The position numbers and the translations under genes were made by a program. The notes under the pieces were generated by a model. It saw only the letters and a program-made list of their open reading frames with translations. It was not told the DNA's origin and did not search any database. 64,000 bases of DNA from Alisma plantago-aquatica (taxonomy: Eukaryota; Streptophyta; Magnoliopsida; Alismatales; Alismataceae): positions 1,056,876,244-1,056,940,243 of the forward strand of contig OY856412.1 of NCBI GenBank assembly GCA_963693085.1. Reading direction: 5' to 3'. The number at the start of each line of letters is the position of its first letter. The first letter of the stretch is position 1. Positions 34,681 through 47,061 of the stretch are shown one piece after another.

Positions 34681-37600
34681 TTCCTCACTTAACCATTAAT
34701 AATTATTAAATTTTACAAACTCCATAGAACCCAAGGGAGTTATTAGAGGATTATCCGAAAGACGAAGGTGTCTAGAAAAGGATCACGACCGGGGGCTGGC
34801 AATATTTTCCTCCGCACTGCTAGTTGGAATATGAGGACTCCCGGATCCGTGTGACTACCTGGCCAAAGTCTTAAGGTATGAATCGAAATAAGATACCTTT
34901 AGGACTTTCTCATCTTATTCATCCCTTCTCATCACAAATTTTGTTAAAGACCTTAAGGATTAGGGTTTTCTCTCTTTTTCCTCACCCTCTTGAGGTACGG
35001 GTAAGGTTGATAAGGTCTAAGGAATCCTCCACCAAATTAATGAAAAGCATGTAAATAAGATGTCATGGACTTAAGCTTAATAGAGTAAGTGTAAACTAAA
35101 GAATAGATACATGCTTAGGTCGTAAGACATGGGTTGTCTTTGCCCTCAGTAGAGACCTGAGGCTAGACCTTCTTATCAGGAGGATAAGGAAAGAGAGTTA
35201 GTCTTCGAGGTAGAGACCTCCATTATAAATAGAGACCTGGCACATCCTCTAAGGATGATGTTAACCCTAACCCTAAGTGAAGGTTAGAGAGAGAGAGAGA
35301 TGACACGAAGAGTTAGATGTCTTGATGGACCAGGTGTGCGGGCATGCCTTGGATGCCATATGAGCCATGAGAGGCTGGATGACCAAGTACCTTTGGCAAC
35401 CCAACCCTGGGAAAGGTTGTGTAGGCTAGACTGAAGGATAGCTCCTTCCTTGATGAGGATAAAGAAGAACCCATGGAAACCCCATGAGCTTATATGAGCA
35501 TGGCATAGTAGGCACCCATAGTACGTCAGTAGTGCCGACAGTACGCTAAAACCCTGGTCATGAGAGTATGATGGTTAGCTTATAAGATAAGCATAAAGGG
35601 CTAGGGATAACCTTGAGCAAACATAAGTTTGAACATAGGCTTGACTATGTAGAGGTATGCTTGTGATCTTGATCCATCTTCATGAAGAGAGGACCTTTAG
35701 TATAAGGCTGGTTGTGGAGTTAGCTCTAGAGAGAGAGAGCAGGACCCATGCAAGAAGATTGGAAGCCTAGACTTTGAAATATGAGGAATAGTGGGGAGTT
35801 GAGGAGGATGCAACCTAAGTGGACGATAATGGTTGCCTCATGCTTGATCCCTGAAGGCTGAGGATATCTTGCTTGCCATGAGAGGAACCAAACTCTAGAG
35901 AGAGGATGAGTCCACTGGTACCTCTGTGCCTAGGGTATAGGTGTTTACCTCCTGAGATAGGGAGAAGAGTTCCTTAGACCTGGAGAGGTTTAGTAAGCAG
36001 GTTGTGAGGCCTTGTACCTTGTTGGATGGTCGTGAGGAGGACTCAACCTCAAGGTAAAAGGGTTATGGAAGTGCATGTCAAACCCTATACATGCTTGGCT
36101 CGTGGTTAAAAAGTTGAGCAGGCAGGTGGACATCAGAAAAGAAAACCTAGGGTTCATAGGCCTAAGAGGGGAAGTGTTGTACCCGATGCTCATGATGAGT
36201 TTTGAGTTTCTATAGTTCGAGCATGGTACTCTCCATATAGAGGAAAAGGAAACCCCTTAAGTTTAAGGTATGTATGATGAACCCCTCACAGCTAAGTTGA
36301 TGACATGGGAAGGTATGATCTTGATCCAATGATGGAGGATGAGAACAAGTATAACCTAGCATGGTTGAGTAGGTGGTCCGCTTGTGCCTTAGTGGCTTAC
36401 TAGGGTTAAGCATGCTATACCTAAGGACGATTGTGACCTTGGTTATCAAGGTGTAGTTTCCTCCCATCCTGGGAGAGGGACCCTTTTGTAGGGTGTATAC
36501 CAGTCTTGTTGGTTTGAGGTAACCTAAAGAGGTCTCATAGGATCTTGAGAAGCTAAGTGAAAAGTACATGGTATGAAAATGAACCTGTAGACCCATAGAC
36601 ATCCATCTCTAAGTGCATGTGGATGTGCTACCATGGAGGTAACCGATATGGGGCCTGACCAAGGTAGACAGGTCACCATGACCCCTATGAAAGGATGAAA
36701 GTCAGCCCATGAATGCAGAGAGAGAGGTGATGAAGGCTTGGGTAAGGTTCTAAGTTAAACATGTACTATAAGAGAATCCTAAGTCTATCCTAGGATCAGG
36801 TAGGGATAAGACCGATGGAAGTAGGAGTTGCCTAATTCCCTAGTTTCACATGACCATAGGGTCGGGAGGTAACAGCTATCATTGTCTGAGGGCCATGGGT
36901 TAGGAGATTGATCACCTTCATGAACTCATGGGTCCCAAAGGGCAGATGAGTAGGGCACTCTCTGGATGCATAAGGGAAGAGGGATGACCCTAAAAGTGTC
37001 AGCACCCTATAGACCTAGAGGAAATAACAAAGGATTGTGTGGTGACCCAAGTAGGTTCGAAACCAGTTTTCCATGGAGGTAACTTTGATAGAAAGATGAT
37101 TGTAATATAGAGGCATAAACGGCATGTTTCAACTTAGATTTAAAGGTGTACTGGCAAGGTGGGATGTACCATCTCTACTCTTGGAACAAGAAGAACTCTG
37201 TATTTGGACTGCAGCCAAATGCTTATTCCTCTTATTATGGGAGTGAGAGATAGGACAGTACGCGTGCCATACACCAAGGATAAAGATGATGTGGGTTGGA
37301 ACGTTGCCATGAGATATGGGGACAGAGAAGATAACATACCCTGGTAAAGTGAATGATACATGGATGGTTTGCAAACACTAAGAGGAATGAGGTAGTCACC
37401 TTATAAGGTTGTTTTTATCATGAGCTATGAGTTATACAAGGTTGAGCTCGAAAACCAAAGGAATGAGCTCAAAGTTTTCTTGATGAAGATAGACTTAGAG
37501 TTCGAGTTTGAGAGGATAAGTGAAATACATGGAATTGTATGTCTTCAATGTTACCTAATACCTAAGGATGTGAAGTGGTAATGGATGCTCTGGTTGAGAT

Positions 37601-39057
37601 GTATCTGACTAGTTTGGCTAGAAGCTAGAAGAGGTTGTTAGGCTAACCCTAAGTTTGGAAAGGAGATATGTTTGGCTAATACTCAGATGTAATGAGATCT
37701 ATTGAACAAGTTAATGGTTGTTTGGTTAGCCAGCCTAGGCCTTGATGCAATGAAAGGATGGTTGTAGAGACTCAAATGTACTTCTTTGGAAAGGAAGGTG
37801 ATGAAACCTTGACTAGAGTGGTTTAAGGTTTCTGAGGAATCGATCTTGAGGAATCATGACATATAGGAAATCATGATTGAAGATCACCATACACCGTGGT
37901 ACTACCAAGATAATAAGTGATAGTAGTACTTTAGATGCCTACGATAAAGTTGCATGTGGTATATGGCCATGCAAGCCGAGGGAGAAGGACGAACACCAGT
38001 AACCCAGTGCATTGATATAAAGGATAAAGAGTCCCCAAAAGAGAAAGGGAGTTCATCACTATGGATGTTGTAAGTCTCCCCTGGACCAAGGAAGGTCGAG
38101 ATGCAATATGGGGTATAGTAGATCGTCTTACCCAGATGACATGAGAAAGAAAGAGTTTTGTCAAGGGACAGATCTGGTTGAACTACCCATGAGAGAGATG
38201 GTTCAACTACACCATGATGTGAGTTCAAAGGTTCTTGAGTTTGACCTAAAGGTTCCCTTCCAAAAGGTGGGAGTAGGTACATGAAGAACTCGATGTTAGT
38301 ACGGTTTATCACCCTTAACTAATGGTTAGTATGATCCAGACTAGAGGGTCTGATGAGAGCATGTGTGCTCGTTCAGAGTGATACATAGAGACAGTTCTTG
38401 TCCTTTATAAGACGTGATGATAACCACCATAGCCAGTATCGAGTTTTAAAGAAGCTCTGTATGGGAGGTTGTGTAGGTCACCACTTCAATAAGGTGATGT
38501 TGGTGAAAGGACCATGTGATGGTTAGAAAAGGACCATAGTGCATGTAGATGAAGTCTCTTTGATCGTGCAATGGCTGAAAGGAGCCTAGAGACGATGGGA
38601 GTCATGAGCGGATGCAAAGTAGACTGACATGCGGTTCACTGTGGGAAAATATGTGACATGAAAATCCGACCCCTCTAAGTTATAGCTAAGAGAGTTGAGT
38701 CCCCGATGCATGGGATCTTTTGTCATGGTTTGGTGGAGAAGGTTAAGTTTGGTTTACCCCTCAGGATAAAGAAATGTGTGATGAGTTCCAGGTGTCCAAT
38801 TTAGACCACTATGTGAGGTACCCCGACCATGTGCTGAGCAATGAACCTAGTGAGCCCCAAGGGAGGCTGAAATGGCCTGAGTCACCTGTGCAGTTTATAG
38901 ACGCAAGGATGAAAGAACTCGGAGAAAAGAATATGTGATGATAAAGGTTCTTTGGAAGCGTTATGAGTAAGGTGAAGCCACATAGGGGCCAATGATGGAC
39001 ATGGAAAAGTCTTATCCTGAATTGTTGCTTGATAAGAATTTTGAGGACAAAATTCCT
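34681..39057 (+). mobile_element. Interior of family L copy B, essentially non-coding
   Basis: No frame above about 136 codons is present and none shows gag, protease, RT or integrase catalytic motifs. Even so, the sequence stays close to copies A and C over kilobases, for example 36630-36760 versus 3600-3730. A conserved non-coding interior between long LTRs is the hallmark of LARD elements, which depend on proteins made by others. Confidence 0.75.
38786..39024 (+). pseudogene. Decayed integrase C-terminus and chromodomain (family L copy B)
   Basis: The frame opens FQVSNLDHYVRYPDHVL and continues through PVQFIDARMKELGEKNM. After a frame break it goes on as MIKVLWKRYE and, past two stops, DMEKSYPEL. 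The order (integrase tail, then a chromodomain with the KVLW strand) is that of chromoviruses. It is the only protein-like part of the interior, at the expected spot just before the polypurine tract. Not functional. Confidence 0.7.
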
Positions 39058-39072
39058 ATAAGAGGGGAAGGA
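39058..39072 (+). other. Polypurine tract of copy B
   Basis: 'ataagaggggaagga' precedes the 3' LTR start TGTTACAACC, identical to copy A. Confidence 0.88.
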
Positions 39073-41784
39073 TGTTACAACCCCAATTTTTTGGGTTCAA
39101 TTGGTGAGAAATGTAATTTCTCATATTAAAGATAATTGAACAAATAATGATATAATTTGTTTTGAATAAATGGATTTCATTTAAAATAGCCTTGATGATT
39201 GTGTTGTGGGCTTTATTGGCTATTGGGCCCAATAACAAGGAAATGAAGAAAGGAAATTCAATTATTAAATTAGTAAATGAATAATTGAGTTTTTGAGAAA
39301 AGAATGATGTGGAAACCTCTGGAAGGCAAAAGAATGTAATCCAAGGTTGGATTTCGTGCCTCTTGGGTTCCTTGGGTTCCAAGGAGTCCAAAGCTGCATA
39401 GGGAATGCAATAAGAAAAGAAAAGATCAATTAAGTATTTCTTTATTAAGAAAGAAATTGAAAACAATGATAAAATGTGGAAAATAAGTGGAAAAGGTGGA
39501 ATTGATTTATCCTTAGTGGGATTTCGTATCCCAAGGATTAATGTTAAAAGAAATACCAATGATTAAAATAAAAGAGAAATAAAGAGAAATCCTCAAAAAG
39601 AGATATTTTAATGAGAAATAAACAAGATAATGTGAAATAATGCATATTGATGCATTTAGAAGGATAATGAGTATTCCTTAAAAAAGAAATTCGAATTATT
39701 TGAGTTTCTTAGGATCCAATGAGTCCCAATGAAGAAAAGAAAGAGAAAAATACCAATAATAGAACATAAGAGGATAATATGATGCATGATTAATGAATTT
39801 CATGGTTTTGTTAAAGAAGTGGTATTTTCTACTTAAGGAAATATAAAATCTATGGCCAATGAATTAAAAAGGGAAAGTACAAAGAAAATAAAAGAGGAAT
39901 TTCGAATTTCCTAATATCCAAATACTAGATAATAACCAAAGGATAAAAAGAAAGAGAGAGAATATACTTCTCATTGAAGGAATTGATTTCCTACTTGGAA
40001 AGGGACTCTTTGATTCATGAATAGCCGACCTAGGGCTTCTTTCCTCACCCCTATATGAAATTTGATCCTCAGAATGAGAGGAACACAAAGAAATTATTGT
40101 GGAAGCCTAATTCCGCTTTTGATTCAAGAAATATATCAAGATGCTATCTTTAATAGTTTAATCAATGAAAAACCCTAACCTTTGATGATTAATGAATTAG
40201 AAAGGGGTTATGGGAGTGTTTAAAATAGATATTAACATGTTGTTAATAAAAAGGGCATATTAGATCTAAAAGGATGATCTTCATGTGTAATTTGATTAAT
40301 TTAGGGTTCCATATGATTTAATGAACCTTGAACCCTAACTGTGGTAATTATGATCCTTAATGATTTTAATTGGTTAAATTCATGTACAAAGCTGAGATAA
40401 GATGGTTCTAATCTATTTCGAGTACAAAGATTCCTAAGTATGGGTAAATACCCTTAATATAGTAATTAGGGTTTTCTAATTAATAAAAGGTGGATTTAAT
40501 GATATATATAGTTCATTTGTGAATTAGGCCATAATGAACTATGAATTGATGATAAATGAGTATAATGATCTTGCCATGGATTGAAAGGATAAAAATGGTA
40601 GTTTTAACATAAAAGAGGCATAATGGGCTTAATTAATGTTTAAGTGTGCCTTTAATCCGAAATTAGGGTTTGTAAGTAATTGAATAGAAATAGGATTTTA
40701 AAATAGTAAATGAAGTGAAACCCTAAATGCAAAATGAAACCCTAAAATGGATACGGAAACCTTAGGAAGTGATTTCAAGTTGAATAGAATGAATCTTGAT
40801 AAAGTGTGTAGTAAATAGAGTACATGTGTTTTTCAGGATTCTTGATTATTTGGTTGAATTACTTTCTTGGATTGCTTTCTTGGTTGGAATTGATATTAGC
40901 TTGAGAAATCTACTGAATAGGTATGTGGCTACGCTTATGAATAATCACTTTAGTTTCACGACGATTTTCGAACGTGTTTATGGTTGCTTGAAAATAACTG
41001 TTGGATGCCTTTTATTTCATGCAACAATAAAGTGACTATGATATCACCATGAATATATATATTACTGTCTTAGATCCAAATCCACCTCTATGGCTTGTAA
41101 AGGCTAAAAACGGGTAACCTAGAGTAAGGTCTAGGTTATCATGGGTTAGAAATTAGGCTACCAAGTGTAGTTCCATGAGACCCTTTAGCATGCCATGAGT
41201 TAAGGAGTGGGCTACTTATGGGTAGTGCCATGTGACTCAACCCTAGAAAATGGTTCACCTATAGGTGGGACCATGAGGGGTTTGATGGGGAGCTACTATA
41301 AGGAAAGTAGTATCCAAGTCCACTGCAGGGACAGTGCAGAGGATAGGGAATGCATGGATTGCGCAGTTATATTTAAAATGTAAACTTGTTTGTTAATGGT
41401 AATTGGTTGTAATACATTGTTATGAATAATGACACGATTATTGGTTCCCCCACATACCAGCTTTATGTTGACCGACGTTTTGTTTATCGGCGTTTTAGGT
41501 ACAAAGCCAAAAGGACAAACAGTAAATCGTCATATTGTGAAATACATGAATTAAAATACAAGAAGGATTCATTAGAGTAGAATTCGTATGTGGATAGAAG
41601 TTTAGAGATCCAAGTTTTCAAAAGGTATGCAAAAGTTTATTTTCTTGCAGATTTCCAGTTTAGTCTGTTAAAAAAAATAATTGTTCTTGGTTAATTTCTG
41701 AACCTTTGATCTGAAAATTATGTGTGCAGCTTCGACCTCTCGGTCTCCCTTAATTGGGGGTTACCGGAAGGTGGGGTCATAACA
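39073..41784 (+). mobile_element. 3' LTR of copy B with a 645 bp promoter-downstream deletion
   Basis: It matches the 5' LTR up to 'cacccctatat' and from 'gaaatttgatcctcag' onward. The piece corresponding to about 32290-32936 is missing. TATAT is present at both deletion borders in the intact LTR (32285-32289 and 32932-32936), pointing to a microhomology deletion. The start site and leader are lost. Confidence 0.92.
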
Positions 41785-41789
41785 ACACT
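41785..41789 (+). repeat. Target-site duplication ACACT, right copy
   Basis: Right partner of 31300-31304. After it the interior of the host element resumes. Confidence 0.92.
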
Positions 41790-41976
41790 ATTTCATCTGA
41801 CCTGTCTCAACTCGTGGATTGATTACTACCATAGGCTGATTCTTTACATAGAATCTTGTCGTTGCTTGTTTCCATCGTCGTGCTCTATTGTTTGGTGTAG
41901 ATGGACCTGCTCAGGATGTCTATCCACGTTCTTGTGTGCCACTACTAAACCATTTCCCTTGAGAGTCTTGTTGACT

Positions 41977-42659
41977 CTACCTCAATGGTTGGATCATTCC
42001 CTCCTTCCTTTTCGGACACAAGGGTCTAATGTGCCCAACATGTCCACATTTACGACATATCTTATATGCATTCCCTGGTCTTGTCGGCCTTATAACCGAT
42101 GTAGAGGCTAAATCAAGTGTCCTAATTGGTGGAACATCAGGTCCTTTTCTCTTTCTTGGTAGCCACTGCCCTGGTGCATTAGACATTGGTTGCTTTGGTG
42201 GTACCAAAAACTTCCCCTTTTTAGAACTACTAGGCATCTGTTCCTGAGTTTGGATAGATCTTCTCTTAATTCCTACCTTATTATCCTTTTCTAGATAGTC
42301 CTTTATAAAATGTCCTAGTTGCCTACACCTATAGCAAATTCAAATTTTATGTTGTAACCTAATTCTTTCGACATTTTCCATTGCTCCAACATAACGATGT
42401 TGATCAGGAATCCTGCTAGAGCCCAAATTCCATCATGGGGGGCTGGTAATTTAGGTTGTATTGCTTGTATATGATCCTCGATATGCCTCAATGTTGTCAT
42501 AACCAGTACAGTGAGGGCATTAAAAGTAGGGCTCTCAATCATGGTTGGATTAACCTTGAAATTCTCAAGAAGTCATTCTTCTCTCACCCGATCCCTTGCA
42601 CCTTTTCTTGGTGCAACAACATTGCTTTCAGCAATGTGTTCCTTGTTTTCTCCAGACAT
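41977..42659 (-). pseudogene. Degenerate gypsy gag with CCHC zinc knuckle
   Basis: A start codon complementary to 42657-42659 opens MSGENKEHIAESNVV, about 110 bases after the primer-binding site. It reads 115 codons with one in-frame TGA before a break near 42315. The next frame (42237-41977) has a basic stretch and CRKCGHVGHIRPLC (42016-42057), a complete C-X2-C-X4-H-X4-C knuckle that binds the packaged RNA in working gags. Only about 190 residues separate start and knuckle, short for a chromovirus gag, so part of the capsid is probably lost. No protease follows. Confidence 0.75.
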
Positions 42660-42771
42660 CTTTAAGCTTTACTCTCTCTTCTACATAAGCAGAAGTCACT
42701 ATAAGATATACTGGATGGCACTAGAACAGACTCAACACCTTAGTCCTATGTCTCTGTAGACTCAGTGAAGC

Positions 42772-42789
42772 TTAGGCTCTGATACTAAA
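42772..42789 (-). other. Primer-binding site of the 5.1 kb-LTR element (Met-tRNA type)
   Basis: On minus TTTTAGTATCAGAGCCTAAG lies four bases after the LTR end. One base differs from the standard TGGTATCAGAGC. Confidence 0.75.
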
Positions 42790-42793
42790 ACTT

Positions 42794-43876
42794 TATGACG
42801 ACCAGAAACAAATCAAGTCATCACCAGTAATAATTGCAAAATTACCATTAACAACGGATTAACAAAATTCACTAAAATTTAAAACCACTTTGCAAGGAGA
42901 TTCTCTCCTAGGAAACTCTTACTGAGAGATCCAAAACTTATACATATTATGATTCACATTGTACATACACTAATTCATCTCATCTCGAGGACAACATATA
43001 ACAGTTTCTCTATCAAAACGTATACTGAAGCAACATAAAACCTCGAGGCTTACAAGACAAAATCTCAAATCGTTCATGAAATCATTACGAACTGACTCCA
43101 AGGACCTGAGAGTATAGAGACGACACATAGGACTTCTATCTACAAGACATGACAGATAGTACACTCAACCTGAGTTGTTACTGCTGCCACAACTGATGTT
43201 CCTCCTCAGCAGAATGGTCTCTACCACCTCATGTACGTCCACCTAAAAATTGTGGATCCCAAGGGGTGAGACAATTGTCCCAGCAAGAGATATAACTCTC
43301 TGATGACCATATTATTATCACAGATAACCATTATAAAACTGAGCAGAGGTTCTTTTATATTAACTAGCATGATTAATCATTGTATAAATAGGACAAGGTA
43401 ATCTCTTTATTTAAGAAAAATGATGCATTTATCCATGGTAGAGTAATAAACCATATATCTACTTTATAAGGAATGTAAAGAAACATAAATAACATCTATC
43501 TACTAAGATGTATAACTGAAGTGTGCATCAACCAATGTTTTCCGTATTCGGTCCTTAAGCAAATACGCTACATGGCTGATTACATTTTACAATCACACTT
43601 ATGCCCTGAGGAGATGAAGTATATTGGTCATGCTCCAACCGACCACAAACTTCTCACAAGTCGGTACCATACAAGGTCAATGGAAAAGTTGGATGCCATG
43701 ACCTCTGCCGTCTCGGTCAGTACGAGACCACTGGTAGTGACATCTCGTGTCAAACTGCAAAAAGAGCATGCCAGGGTATAGTGGCATCTTCGCTCAGAGA
43801 TACAGCCGTAGCATGCACTCTCTTAGGGGAACACAGACACACAACCTTCCCCAGTTATAAAATTATTGAGTCATGG
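42794..43876 (-). mobile_element. 5' LTR of the 5.1 kb-LTR element, first piece
   Basis: Homologous to 24261-25339: 'gaccagaaacaaatcaagtc' at both starts and the shared 'gtgtgcatcaaccaatg' region. It is interrupted at 43876 by copy C and resumes at 54613 with 'catatagcc', as the left LTR reads at about 25340. Its first 140 bases differ from the left LTR at roughly one site in eight by eye, more than the inner elements' LTR pairs. Confidence 0.88.
43872..43876 (+). repeat. Target-site duplication CATGG, left copy
   Basis: CATGG before TGTAACGACC and again at 54608-54612 after TTGTAACA. The empty site reads 'gagtcatggcatatag' in the left LTR (about 25335). Confidence 0.93.
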
Positions 43877-46258
43877 TGTAACGACCCCGTCTCCCGGTAA
43901 CCCCCGCTTAAGGGAGACCAATAGATCAGAGCCATTATCTAATAACCCGGATCAAAGGTTCGACCAATAATCAATAATAATTATGAAATTCTACTACTAA
44001 ACTGAAATACTGGTATAAAATAAAACTTTACTTACCTTTTAAAAGATGGGATTTCTAAACTTCTATCCATGAAGATACTAATCTAACTAATCCTCCTATG
44101 TACGTTATTTCTCATTTAGTTCCACGTATGCCACTTTACTATTTGTTCTTTTCATTTGTACCTAAAATGTCAAAAAACAAAATGTCGGTCAGCAAGAAGC
44201 TGGTATGTGGGGGAAACAATAATTGTGCAACTATGTTAACAATGTAGTCAACCAAATATCATTTAACATCCAAAGTTATGTTTTAAGCAATACTACTCAA
44301 TCTTTGCCTATCCCCTATCTTTGTACCGTCCCTGCAGTGGACATGGATACTACCTCTCTCATATGGTAGATCCTTACCCCCATGGCCCTACCACACAGGT
44401 AGCCATTTCCTAGGGTTATGGAGTCGCATGGCCCTACCCAAAGGTAGCCCAATCCCTGACTCATGATGACTTGATGGTCCGACCCCATTGGTAGCCATGT
44501 ACTAAGTCATTCAATGACCTGATGGGCCTACCCCATTGGTAGCCATGTACTAGGTCAATCCACTAGGCTACAGAGGGGACTAGGATCTAAGCTAGTAGGC
44601 ACATCTCTTATGTGATAGTCATATTCACATTATAATTTGCATGAATTAAATGCAACCAACAGTTTAATTCAAGTCATCAATAAAACATCAAAAATCCTCG
44701 AGAAACTAATTCGGGATATTCATAGGCATAACCACATACCTGTCAAGTTGATGTGAGACAGAAATAATCTAATCAATCAATGGGCAAGCAAGCATTCAAT
44801 AAGATCCTGAAACAATTATACAATTTCCTTTTATTACTCATGTCATTAAGATCTATTAAATCTAGCTCGCTTCCTAGGGTTTCTAGTCCATTTTTAGGGT
44901 TTCCATTGTAGTTAGGGTTTCCCTTCATCTTTTACTATTTCAATCCCTAATTTAACGCAATTGATCACCAACCCTAATAATTTCAACATCTAATCCTCAG
45001 TTTCGGATTAAAGGCATAATTAACCATTAATTAAGCTCATTAAGCCTCTTTTACATTAAAGCTACTATTTTCATCCTTTTAATATATAACAAGATCCTTA
45101 TGCTCCTTTATCATCAATTCAAAGTTCATTATGATTGAATTCACATACGAACTCTATTTGTCATTAATTACATCTTGATTCATTCAAAAACCCTAATTTC
45201 TATATTAAGGTTATTTATCCACAATTTAGGAACTTTAATGCTCGAAATAGGTTATAACCGTGAAAACTCAGTTCTATACATGAAATCAAATAATTAAAGC
45301 CATTAGTAGTCCTAATTACCAACATTAGGGTTTCAAGGCCCATTAAAGTATTATTCATGCACATGAAACTCAAAATTAAACTAATTATATGCAAAGTTCA
45401 TCCTTTTTATTCCTAATGTGCCCTTTCATCATTAACAAGTTAATACCAACTCTAATCATCCATTAAACCCTTATAAATGTATTATTCATCTCAAAATAGG
45501 GTTCTTTAAACATTAACACATTAAAATTGACATCTTCCATTATTTTTCAAACTAGAAGTGAAACTAGTCTCTACTAGTAATTTTATTGAATTCCTCGTGT
45601 TTTTTCTGAGCAAGATTCATGTATTATATGTCCCCAACCGAGCTACCATTAAAAAGTTATGAATTTAATGAAATTCACTTACTCTGGACCAATCAGAGAG
45701 CGCCATGTCACCTCCTTTACCATGCAAAGCTCTTACAATTGATTTTAGAAACATTTTGAAAGGTCGCTTTTGCCCTTGGTTAAGTCGACCAGTTTCTTTA
45801 TCCCGCGGGGGTAGAAATGCCCAACGCACTCCAGGTTGTCTTCAACCTCGGGAAACCTAGTCTTGGCGTCGAACTGTAGCAAGACGCGGCTGCCCTTCAC
45901 CACTCCTGGCCTCGGCGGCCACCGGGGATGTTTCCCCTACCTCTGTCTACCCTCCGCGCTCAGCTGGGTGCCTCAGTTTGCAGCCATCGCGGCCAGTTTG
46001 GCATGGACACGTCTGTTGTCCACGGCTGCCATAGCAGTAGTGATGTGGCTACTGTGATTAGCCTAGGGCAGGGCCACAATGGAGAAGCCCCTCCCAAACT
46101 CGTGGGCATCCACCCTCCATCCTGACTACACACGATCACTCAATGCGCATGAGATAGAGTCGTCTTCACAGGTTAGGGTTTGAACGTGGAAGAACAAGAA
46201 GAGGAAGAAGAGATACGTGTGAGATCTCTTTTTGGGACTCGAACCAGAAGGCCAACCC

Positions 46259-46266
46259 CTTATATA
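46259..46266 (-). promoter_or_regulatory. LTR TATA box, family L copy C (left LTR)
   Basis: On minus TATATAAG in 'attatataaggggttgg', matching 53807-53814 in the right LTR and 6984 in copy A. Confidence 0.65.
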
Positions 46267-46768
46267 ATGGAGGGTTTTCGCACCCCAAGATGTGCATCTA
46301 CCAAGATGCAAGATCTTGTCCCAATAGGAATCTAATTCCTTCTTTAAAAGCAAGCTTTCTCTCTCTTCTTTACCCTTTGGATATCCCCTATTATATGGAT
46401 ATTAGGAATTCAAAATTCCTCTTTTGTTTTCTTTATACTTGCCCCTTTTTAATTCATTGGCCTCGAAATTATATCCTCCTCAAATAGGAAATACTCCTTT
46501 TTAATAAAACCACATAATTCCATTAATTATGTATTCCCATTATCCTTTTATTTTGCAATTTTGGTATTTTCTCTTTATTTCCTCTTTATTGGGACTCCTT
46601 TTATCATAAGGAATCCTTGGGATACAAAATTCCACCAAGGATAACTTAATTATACCTCTTTTTACTTATTTTCAACATTTCATCAATGTTTTCAATTTCT
46701 TTATTAACAAGAAAATACTCATTTGCTCTTTTCTTTTCTTATTGTATTCTTTATGCAATTTTTGGACT

Positions 46769-46783
46769 CCTTGGAATCCAAGG
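46769..46783. repeat. Palindrome CCTTGGAATCCAAGG
   Basis: Conserved arms with a 3-base centre, about 500 bases upstream of the TATA box on minus. Repeated in the right LTR at 54317-54331. Confidence 0.85.
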
Positions 46784-47061
46784 AACTCAAGAGGCACGAA
46801 ATCCATCCTTGGATTGCATTCTGTTGCCTTCTAGAGGTTTCTACACCTTTCTTTTCTCAAAAAACTCAATTATTCATTTATTAATTGAATTTCCTTGTTA
46901 TTGGACCCAAATAGCCAATAAAGCCCACAACACAATCATCAAGGCTATTATAAACGAAATCCATTTATTCACAACAAATTGTATCATTATTTGTCCACTT
47001 ATCTTTAATGTTAGAAATTACATTTCTCATCCAAAGGAACCCGAAAATTGGGGTTGTAACA

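Larger units (their letters stand above)
31305..41784 (+). mobile_element. Family L copy B: complete LARD-like gypsy element
   Basis: 10,480 bp flanked by ACACT. It has a 5' LTR (31305-34661), Met-tRNA primer-binding site (34662), a 4.4 kb interior with stops throughout apart from a broken chromodomain end, a polypurine tract, and a 3' LTR (39073-41784). The 3' LTR is 645 bp shorter because of one deletion. LTR starts are nearly identical, so insertion was more recent than that of the host element. Confidence 0.92.
41790..42793 (-). mobile_element. 5' part of the interior of the 5.1 kb-LTR element (gag region)
   Basis: Contiguous with 29396-31304 once copy B is taken out. It holds the decayed gag (41977-42659) and the primer-binding site at its right end. 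41790-41976 continues the gag region with frame breaks and has no further motif. Confidence 0.75.
43877..47061 (-). mobile_element. 3' LTR of copy C
   Basis: Matches 51459-54607 along its length. It has an extra 37 bases (about 44059-44095) absent from the right LTR. In the first 165 bases I count about nine substitutions by eye. The palindrome CCTTGGAATCCAAGG lies at 46769-46783 and the TATA box at 46259-46266. + frames such as 45836-46057 and 46686-47078 lie inside this LTR and are not genes. Confidence 0.92.

Noticed and set aside
45836..46125. + frames in a GC-rich block, also at 53431-53705
   Set aside because: Antisense to the LTR leader of copy C. The two LTR versions differ in frame content, which argues against coding use.
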